The notes beneath the pieces are model-generated. The model had not been told where the DNA came from. It saw only the letters and a program-made list of their open reading frames with translations, and did not search any database. The position numbers and the translations under genes were made by a program. Source: Actinomycetes bacterium (GTDB lineage: Bacteria > Actinomycetota > Acidimicrobiia > Acidimicrobiales > RAAP-2). Taken from it: a DNA stretch of 34,184 bases. Positions 28,435 through 34,184 of the stretch are shown here, piece by piece; within the stretch, counting starts at the first letter, position 1, and every line of letters starts with the position of its first letter. The stretch covers positions 1-34,184 of the forward strand of contig JAKCEK010000003.1 of assembly GCA_021838005.1 (NCBI GenBank), written 5' to 3'.

Positions 28435-28463
28435 ACCCTAGGGGGGCGGACCCCCCAGGTCAA
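28435..28463 (-). promoter_or_regulatory. Candidate rpoBC promoter: TTGACC-N17-TAGGGT
   Basis: -35 at 28458-28463, -10 at 28435-28440; spacer contains GGGGGG-CGGA-CCCCCC palindrome. Confidence 0.55.
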
Positions 28464-28480
28464 GTCATTGCCCGGCGTCG

Positions 28481-28510
28481 CGGGCCCCGGGGGTCGGCCC
28501 CCGGGGCCCG
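28481..28510 (-). terminator. Strong hairpin downstream of rplL (terminator/attenuator before rpoB)
   Basis: CGGGCCCCGGGGG-TCGG-CCCCCGGGGCCCG, perfect 13-bp stem with 4-nt loop, 10 bp past the rplL stop; no U-tract. Confidence 0.65.
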
Positions 28511-28520
28511 TCGCCCGGCG

Positions 28521-28913
28521 CTACTTCAGCTCGACGGTGGCGCCGGCGCCCTCGAGGGCCGCCTTGGCCTTGTCGGCGTCGGCCTTCGAGGCGTTCTCCA
28601 GGACCGGCTTGGGGGCCCCGTCGACCAGGTCCTTCGCCTCTTTGAGGCCGAGGTTCGTCAGGGCGCGGACCTCCTTGATGACCTGGATCTTCTTCTCCCC
28701 GCCGCTCACCAAGATGACGTCGAAGCTCGACTTCTCCTCGGCGGCCTCCTCGGCGGCCCCACCGCCACCGGCGGCCGGGGCGGCCGCGACCGCGACGGGC
28801 GCGGCGGCGGTGACGCCGAACTTCTCCTCGAACTCCTTTAAGAGCTCGCTCAGCTCGATGACCGACAGGGCGGCGATGCCGTCCAGGATCTGCTCCTTGG
28901 TCAGGGTAGCCAT
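28521..28913 (-). CDS. rplL: 50S ribosomal protein L7/L12
   Basis: [96 protein letters not shown]. Confidence 0.97.
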   Translation of the reverse strand: MATLTKEQILDGIAALSVIELSELLKEFEEKFGVTAAAPVAVAAAPAAGGGGAAEEAAEEKSSFDVILVSGGEKKIQVIKEVRALTNLGLKEAKDLVDGAPKPVLENASKADADKAKAALEGAGATVELK

Positions 28914-28950
28914 GGTGTTTCCTTTCTTTTCGATTCTCTCGATCGGGTGG

Positions 28951-29649
28951 TTACTCGGCCGGGGCGCCCTCGGCGGCGGCCGCCTCGGCGCTGTCGGTGC
29001 CGTCCTCGGCCTCGGGGACCTCGGGGGTCGCCGCGACCTCGGTCGCGGCGTCGTCGCCGGCCGCGGGGGCGGCCTCCTCGACCCCGGCCGGGGTCTCGGT
29101 CTCGGTCGCGGCGCCGCCCGGCGCGCCACCGCGCCGGTCGATCAGGGCCGCGAGGCCGTAGGCGAGGTTCTGGGGCACGGCCTTGAAGAGGCCGGCCATC
29201 GTGGTCAGCGGTGAGGCGATCATCCCGGCCACGCGCGCGAGCAGGACCTGACGGCTGGGCAGGTCCGCCAGGGCCACCAGGTCGCGGTTGCTCAGGACCT
29301 GGCCGTTCAAGACGCCGCCCTTCACCACGAGCGCCGGGGCGCCCTTGGCGAAGTCGCGCAGGGACTTCGCCACCGCCGAGACGTCGCCCGAGACGAAGGC
29401 GATGGCCGTCGGCCCCTCGAGGAACGCGGCGAGCGCCTCGACCGAGGTCCCGGCGATCGCGCGGCGCACGAGGGTGTTCTTGAAGACCTTGTAGTCGGCC
29501 CCGGCGGCGCGCAACTGGCGGCGCAGCTCCTGGATCTGGGTGACCGTGAGGCCGCGGTACTCGGTGACCACCGCGGTCGAGGTCGTGGCGACCCGGGTCT
29601 TCACGTCCTCGACCGCCGCCACCTTCTCGGTGCGGACCTTGCTTGCCAT
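28951..29649 (-). CDS. rplJ: 50S ribosomal protein L10 with Ala/Glu-rich C-terminal extension
   Basis: [39 protein letters not shown]; acidic/alanine-rich tail of about 60 residues. Confidence 0.95.
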   Translation of the reverse strand: MASKVRTEKVAAVEDVKTRVATTSTAVVTEYRGLTVTQIQELRRQLRAAGADYKVFKNTLVRRAIAGTSVEALAAFLEGPTAIAFVSGDVSAVAKSLRDFAKGAPALVVKGGVLNGQVLSNRDLVALADLPSRQVLLARVAGMIASPLTTMAGLFKAVPQNLAYGLAALIDRRGGAPGGAATETETPAGVEEAAPAAGDDAATEVAATPEVPEAEDGTDSAEAAAAEGAPAE

Positions 29650-29808
29650 CTCGCCTCCCGCCGGTTGGACCGGCTCTGTCGGGGCCGTAGGCACCCGGGC
29701 ACGAGGCGAGGCTCGAACCCCTCGTCAGGCGGACTGGCGTCCCTTAGGCGCTCGCGCGCACCGGATGTCTTCGGCGTTCTTCGTTCTGTGGCACGACGAG
29801 TCGTGCGG
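29650..29808 (-). promoter_or_regulatory. Probable L10 leader (r-protein autoregulatory RNA) upstream of rplJ
   Basis: Minus strand contains GCACGACTCGTCGTGC hairpin (29791-29806), then GCCGAAGACATCCGGTG...GCGCC, resembling actinobacterial L10 leaders; position immediately before rplJ. Boundaries approximate. Confidence 0.6.
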
Positions 29809-29814
29809 GCGCCC

Positions 29815-29844
29815 AGCCTAGCCACCGGGCGTCGGTCGGGTCAA
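29815..29844 (-). promoter_or_regulatory. Candidate rplJL promoter TTGACC-N18-TAGGCT
   Basis: -35 at 29839-29844 overlaps the rplA stop codon (29841-29843); -10 at 29815-29820. Confidence 0.6.
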
Positions 29845-30560
29845 ACCGAGCCGGCCAGGGCCTCCTCGTGCTCCCGGGCCCGGCCCGGGTCGACCTTGAC
29901 CCCGGGGCCCATCGTCGACGAGAGCGTGACGCTCAGCACGTAGCGGCCCTTGGAGCTCGCGGGCTTGACGCGCACCAGCTCGTCCACGACGGCCACCACG
30001 TTGCGCACGAGGTCCTCGCGGGCGAAGCTCACCTTGCCCACGCGCAGCTGGACGTTGCCCACCTTGTCGGTGCGGTACTCGACGCGTCCGCCCTTGAAGT
30101 CGGTGACGGCCTTGGCGACGTCGGTGGTCACGGTGCCGGTCTTGGGGTTCGGCATGAGCCCACGGGGGCCGAGCACGCGGCCCAGCCCACCGACCAGGCC
30201 CATCAGGTCCGGGCTGGCGATGGCCACGTCGAAGTCGAGGAACCCGCCACGCACCCGCTCCACGAGGTCGTCGGCGCCCACGACGTCGGCGCCGGCCTCG
30301 CGGGCCGCCTGGGCCGCCTCACCGGCGGCGAAGACGGCCACCCGGTTCGTCTTGCCGGTGCCCGCCGGCAGCGTGATGGTGCCGCGCACGATCTGCTCGG
30401 CCCGGCGCGGGTCGACGCCCAGGCGCACCGCCAGCTCGACGGTTTCGTCGAACTTGGCCGTGGCCAGGGCCTTCACCTTGTCGACCGCCTCACCGACCCC
30501 GAGGAGCTCCTCGCGGTCGACCTGGGCCAGGGCGTTGCGGTAGTTCTTGCCGTGTCTCAT
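29841..30560 (-). CDS. rplA: 50S ribosomal protein L1
   Basis: [61 protein letters not shown]. Confidence 0.97.
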   Translation of the reverse strand: MRHGKNYRNALAQVDREELLGVGEAVDKVKALATAKFDETVELAVRLGVDPRRAEQIVRGTITLPAGTGKTNRVAVFAAGEAAQAAREAGADVVGADDLVERVRGGFLDFDVAIASPDLMGLVGGLGRVLGPRGLMPNPKTGTVTTDVAKAVTDFKGGRVEYRTDKVGNVQLRVGKVSFAREDLVRNVVAVVDELVRVKPASSKGRYVLSVTLSSTMGPGVKVDPGRAREHEEALAGSV

Positions 30561-30568
30561 CTGTTCTC

Positions 30569-30994
30569 CTAGCCCGCGACCGCGATGCCCATCGAGCGCG
30601 CCGTGCCCATCACCTGGAGCTTGGCCGACTCGAGGTCGTCGGTGTTGAGGTCCTTCAGCTTGGTCTGGGCGATCTCGGCGACCTGGTCCATCGTGACCGT
30701 GGCCACCGTCTCGCGCCCGGCGATGTGGGCGCCCTTGTCCAGGCCGGCCGCCTGGCGCAGCAGCACCGGCGTCGGCGGGGTCTTCAGGACGAAGGTGAAC
30801 GAGCGGTCCTCGTAGATCGAGATCTCGACCGGGATGACCGTGCCGCGCATCGACTCGGTAGCCGCGTTGTACTGCTTGCAGAACTCCATGGTCTGCACGC
30901 CGTGGGGCCCGAGCGCGGTGCCCACCGGGGGCGCCGGGGTGGCGCTCCCGGCGTCGAGCTGGATCTTGACGACGGCGACGACTTTCTTCGCCAT
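30569..30994 (-). CDS. rplK: 50S ribosomal protein L11
   Basis: [56 protein letters not shown]. Confidence 0.97.
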   Translation of the reverse strand: MAKKVVAVVKIQLDAGSATPAPPVGTALGPHGVQTMEFCKQYNAATESMRGTVIPVEISIYEDRSFTFVLKTPPTPVLLRQAAGLDKGAHIAGRETVATVTMDQVAEIAQTKLKDLNTDDLESAKLQVMGTARSMGIAVAG

Positions 30995-31008
30995 GGGACT
31001 CTCCTTGT

Positions 31009-31671
31009 CTAGAGCTTGGTGACCTGCGTGAAGTCGAGCTCCACGGGGGTCTCTCGGCCGAAGATGTCGACGAGGACCTTGACTTTCAGCTGGTCCTCGT
31101 TGATCTCGGCCACGTGACCCGAGAAGGTCGCGAAGGGGCCGGACTTGATCTGGACGGTATCGTTCACCTCGAACTCGTGAGTCGGCATCCGTCGCTTGGC
31201 GACGGGCTGCTCGACGCCCTCAATCTTGGGCCGGATGATGTTGTCGACCTCGCGACGGGTCAGCGCGGTCGGCTTGGTCTTCTCGGCCCCGACGAAGCCG
31301 GTCACCCCGGGGGTCGAGGCGATCACGTAGAAGATCTCGGGGTCGGGCTCGCAGCGCACCAGGAGGTAGCTGGGGAACATCCGCTTGGCGACGGTGACCT
31401 TCTTGCCACCCTTGAACTCGGTGACGTCCTCCTCGGGGAGGTAGATCTCGTAGATCTGCTCGCCGAGCTCGCGGCTCTTGATGATGTTGTTGAGCGCCGA
31501 GATCACCTTCTGCTCGTGGCCGGCGAAGGTGTGCACGATGTACCAGCGCCCCGGGCGGTCGAAGGCGCTCTCGATCTCGGGCTCGACGCCCTCGCCGTCG
31601 TCGAGGGGCTCGCCGGTGAGCGGATCGAGGTCCACGGGGACGTCGTCGATGGGGGTCTCGAGGTCGGACAC
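31009..31671 (-). CDS. nusG: Transcription termination/antitermination protein NusG with acidic N-terminal extension
   Basis: [69 protein letters not shown]. Confidence 0.96.
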   Translation of the reverse strand: MSDLETPIDDVPVDLDPLTGEPLDDGEGVEPEIESAFDRPGRWYIVHTFAGHEQKVISALNNIIKSRELGEQIYEIYLPEEDVTEFKGGKKVTVAKRMFPSYLLVRCEPDPEIFYVIASTPGVTGFVGAEKTKPTALTRREVDNIIRPKIEGVEQPVAKRRMPTHEFEVNDTVQIKSGPFATFSGHVAEINEDQLKVKVLVDIFGRETPVELDFTQVTKL

Positions 31672-31676
31672 GGGGC

Positions 31677-31976
31677 CTACTTGGTGAAGAGGAACGAGAC
31701 GAACTTCTCCGAGCCCACGCCGAGCCCGAAGATGAGGGCGGTCATGAAGACCAGCACGAACAGGACGATCGTGGTGTAGTTGACGACCTCGGGCCGGATC
31801 GGCCAGGCGACCTGGCGCATCTCTTCGCGGACCTGGCGGACGAAGTCGCGCGGGCGGGTGCGCTCCCCGGAGCGTCGGCGCTGGACGTCATCGACCGACG
31901 TGCGCCGCGAGCCGGCCGTGCCGTCGGCCCCCATCTGGCCCTGTCGCTGCAACATGCGCTTCTGTTCGCGGTTCAT
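31677..31976 (-). CDS. secE: Preprotein translocase subunit SecE
   Basis: C-terminal FVRQVREEMRQVAWPIRPEVVNYTTIVLFVLVFMTALIFGLG single TM; located between nusG and tRNA-Trp. Confidence 0.93.
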   Translation of the reverse strand: MNREQKRMLQRQGQMGADGTAGSRRTSVDDVQRRRSGERTRPRDFVRQVREEMRQVAWPIRPEVVNYTTIVLFVLVFMTALIFGLGVGSEKFVSFLFTK

Positions 31977-32007
31977 CTCGGTCTCTTCTACGCCTCTTCG
32001 CCCCGGG

Positions 32008-32080
32008 CAGGGCAGGAGGGACTCGAACCCCCAACCGCCGGTTTTGGAGACCGGTGCTCTACCAATTGAGCCACTGCCCT
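32008..32080 (-). tRNA. tRNA-Trp (CCA anticodon)
   Basis: AGGGCAGTGGCTCAATTGGTAGAGCACCGGTCTCCAAAACCGGCGGTTGGGGGTTCGAGTCCCTCCTGCCCTG; full cloverleaf arms, CTCCAAA anticodon loop; no encoded 3' CCA. Confidence 0.95.
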
Positions 32081-32116
32081 ACGGGAGGTGCTCGACGAGC
32101 GCCCCCAGGGACGTCC

Positions 32117-32122
32117 ATCCTA
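32117..32122 (-). promoter_or_regulatory. Candidate -10 element TAGGAT upstream of tRNA-Trp/secE/nusG
   Basis: Same -10 form as the other promoters here, 37 bp before the tRNA; no good -35. Confidence 0.35.
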
Positions 32123-32156
32123 ACACCCCGCCGAGAGCCGCTCCCCCGGCACCCCG

Positions 32157-32411
32157 TTAGTCGCGCCGGGACTTCGGGCGCGCCCGGGCGGCCGAGAGGG
32201 CGAGCGCCGCCACGCTCAGCACCACGAGGGCCACGTAGGCCGCGACGTTCGCGTGGACCACGTCGCGCAGCAGAGCCGTCACGCCCACGACTCCGACCAC
32301 CGACAGCGTGATCTCGGGGGTGTCCCCGACGAGGAAGTCCCACCAAAACCGGCCGAAACCGACGAGGAGCCGGGCGGCCAGGGGCTTGTCGTCGCGGGGG
32401 AAGGGGTTCAT
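32157..32411 (-). CDS. Small membrane protein, conserved hypothetical (about 84 aa, two predicted TM segments)
   Basis: MNPFPRDDKPLAARLLVGFGRFWWDFLVGDTPEITLSVVGVVGVTALL...AYVALVVLSVAALALS; start overlaps the stop of the upstream ORF. Confidence 0.7.
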   Translation of the reverse strand: MNPFPRDDKPLAARLLVGFGRFWWDFLVGDTPEITLSVVGVVGVTALLRDVVHANVAAYVALVVLSVAALALSAARARPKSRRD

Positions 32412-33172
32412 CGCCCGACCCCCACGGGCCGACGGGCGCCCGGGGCGAGGAGCCGCACCACGAGAGCGGTCGCCAGGGCGTAGACGACGACCAGTCCCGC
32501 GATCATGACGTCGCCCCCGGGCCAGTGGACCTTGAGCCCCTCGCCGGTCCAAAAGGAGCCGTAGCTCACGAGCATGACCCCCACGGCCATCTTCATCGCG
32601 TTCTCGGGCACCGAGGAGAGCTGTCGGGCCACGAGCGCCCCGGTCACGGCCACGATCATGACGGCCGCCGCGGCCGCCGCGGCGGCGAGTCCCAGGCGGT
32701 GGGCCGAGGTCCCCAGGGTCAAGACGGCCACCACGATCTCGAGGCCCTCGAGGAAGACCCCCTTGAAGGCCACGACGAAGGCCACCCGGTCTCGGGGCGG
32801 CCGCTCGCCGGTGAGCGCGAGGCGCGCGGTCATCTCGGCGTAGATCGCGTCCTCGTCGTGCTTCGCCTTGATCCCGGCCGAGCGCAGGACGGCCTTGCGC
32901 AGCCACTGGAGCCCGAAGATCAGGAGGACAACCCCTACCACCAGGCGCAACACGCTGAGGGGGACGTGCACCAGGGCCGGCCCCAGCACCGCCACCAGGG
33001 CCGCCAGGGCGACCACGGCGACCCCCGTCCCCTCGAGGGCCGTGCGCCAGCCCCGGGTGTGACCGACGGCGAGCACGATCGTCAGCGCCTCGACCGTCTC
33101 GACGGCGGCGGCCAAGAATACCGCTCCAACCAGGACTATTGCAGTGGTGGAGCCGTTCACGGCACCGATCAT
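32408..33172 (-). CDS. COG4280-like polytopic membrane protein (putative transporter)
   Basis: FLAAAVETVEALTIVLAVGHTRGWRTAL, LIFGLQWLRKAVLRSAGIKAKHDEDAIYAE, FKGVFLEGLEIVVAVLTLG, GVMLVSYGSFWTGEGLKVHWPGGD. Confidence 0.75.
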   Translation of the reverse strand: MIGAVNGSTTAIVLVGAVFLAAAVETVEALTIVLAVGHTRGWRTALEGTGVAVVALAALVAVLGPALVHVPLSVLRLVVGVVLLIFGLQWLRKAVLRSAGIKAKHDEDAIYAEMTARLALTGERPPRDRVAFVVAFKGVFLEGLEIVVAVLTLGTSAHRLGLAAAAAAAAVMIVAVTGALVARQLSSVPENAMKMAVGVMLVSYGSFWTGEGLKVHWPGGDVMIAGLVVVYALATALVVRLLAPGARRPVGVGR

Positions 33173-34184
33173 GGGGCGTCCTCCGCGTCGGCGTCGAGCA
33201 CGAAACAGCCCTCGGGATCGAGCACCGCGCCGACCCGGGTGTCGCGCTCGTGCCGACGCGTCGAGAATACCCGGGTCAGCTCGACCCCCTCCCCCAGCCC
33301 CACCACATGCTCGTAGCCGCGCCCGGTGAAGGCGACGTCCCTCACCACCCCGGACAGCCCCTCGGAAGGGTCGCGCGAGAGCGTGACCCCGGCCGAGCGC
33401 ACAAAGAGGCGCGCCGAGCCCCCGAGGGAGCCCACGGCGGTCGCCTCGAGCCGGGCGCCCCCGGCGAGGGCGAGGTCAACCTCCACCCGGTCGCCCCCCC
33501 GCGCGCGCAGCGCGGCGACCGGGAACTCGCCGGCCACCCCGGTGAAGCGCGCCACGAACGCGCTCGCCGGACGCCGGTAGATGACCTCGGGCGTGTCGTA
33601 CTGGACGACCCGTCCGTGGTCGAGGACGCCGACCCGGTCGGCGAGCGCGAACGCCTCGGACTGGTCGTGGGTGATGTAGAGCGCGGTGGCGCCCGACTCT
33701 CGGGTCAGGGTTGCGATGGCGATGCGCAGCTGCTCGCGCCGGTCGGCGTCGAGGTTGGAGAGGGGCTCGTCGAACAAAAGCAGCCCCACGTCGGCGGCGA
33801 GGGCCCGCGCGAGGGCCACGCGCTGCTGCTCACCGCCCGAGAGGTCGTTGGGGAAGGCGTCGGCCAGGTGGGCGATCCCGACCCGTGCGAGCAGCGCCTC
33901 CACGCGCCCCAGCCGCTCGGGCGCCGGCACCCGACTCGCGGCGAGGGGGTAGCCGACGTTGCGCCGTACGCTCAGGTGGGGCCAGAGCGCGTAGTCCTGG
34001 AAGACCATCGCCAGCCCCCGTCGCTCGGGCGCCACGAAGGCCCGCGGGGCCGCGACCTCACGTCCGTTGAGGACGATGGTGCCACTGCTCGGCCGCTCGA
34101 TCCCGGCCACGCACCGCAGGAGGGTCGTCTTGCCCGACCCCGAGGGGCCGAGCAGGACCACGAAGGTACCCGGCTCGACCACGA
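33169..34184 (-). CDS. ABC transporter ATP-binding protein (Fe3+/spermidine-putrescine, FbpC/PotA-like), 5' end outside window
   Basis: Walker A LLGPSGSGKTTLLRCVAG, Q-loop MVFQDYALWPHLSVRRNVGYPL, signature LSGGEQQRVALARALA, Walker B LLLFDEPLSNLD; C-terminal regulatory domain. N-terminal about 25 residues lie beyond the window. Confidence 0.93.
   Translation of the reverse strand, partial: VVEPGTFVVLLGPSGSGKTTLLRCVAGIERPSSGTIVLNGREVAAPRAFVAPERRGLAMVFQDYALWPHLSVRRNVGYPLAASRVPAPERLGRVEALLARVGIAHLADAFPNDLSGGEQQRVALARALAADVGLLLFDEPLSNLDADRREQLRIAIATLTRESGATALYITHDQSEAFALADRVGVLDHGRVVQYDTPEVIYRRPASAFVARFTGVAGEFPVAALRARGGDRVEVDLALAGGARLEATAVGSLGGSARLFVRSAGVTLSRDPSEGLSGVVRDVAFTGRGYEHVVGLGEGVELTRVFSTRRHERDTRVGAVLDPEGCFVLDADAEDAP

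Noticed and set aside
32640-32700. Alanine-codon-rich gccgccgcggccgcc run as a microsatellite
   Set aside because: It encodes a transmembrane AAAAAAAA helix in the COG4280-like protein and is expected from GC-rich Ala codons.

Overview
The window is a high-GC, probably actinobacterial (possibly Acidimicrobiia-like; inferred) chromosomal segment. About 29 kb on the minus strand is a near-continuous transcription/translation gene array. In transcription order it runs tRNA-Trp, secE, nusG, rplK, rplA, rplJ, rplL, rpoB, rpoC, rpsL, rpsG, fusA, tuf, rpsJ, rplC-rplD-rplW-rplB-rpsS-rplV-rpsC-rplP-rpmC-rpsQ, rplN-rplX-rplE-rpsN-rpsH-rplF-rplR-rpsE-rpmD-rplO, secY, adk, map. The array stops abruptly after map: infA, rpmJ, rpsM, rpsK, rpsD, rpoA and rplQ are not in the window. 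The left edge has a plus-strand operon (FAD oxidoreductase tail, DUF1365, CFA-synthase-like methyltransferase) facing a minus-strand MerR/cobalamin-binding regulator with a CarH/LitR-type Wx9EH motif. Between that regulator and map is a decayed intergenic island with the 3' parts of an arylsulfatase and a YbhN/UPF0104-type flippase. The right edge has an ABC ATPase, a COG4280-like membrane protein with two ExxE motifs, and a small membrane protein. Most of the window is conventional housekeeping DNA. The best leads are the putative B12-light-sensor/lipid-modification locus, the uncharacterised COG4280 transporter module, the degraded gene island, recurrent TTGnnn-N17/18-TAGGnT promoters with structured leaders, and C-terminal repeat/acidic extensions on S3, L22 and L10. 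I found no CRISPR array, IS element or phage genes. All family assignments are by eye; no searches were run.
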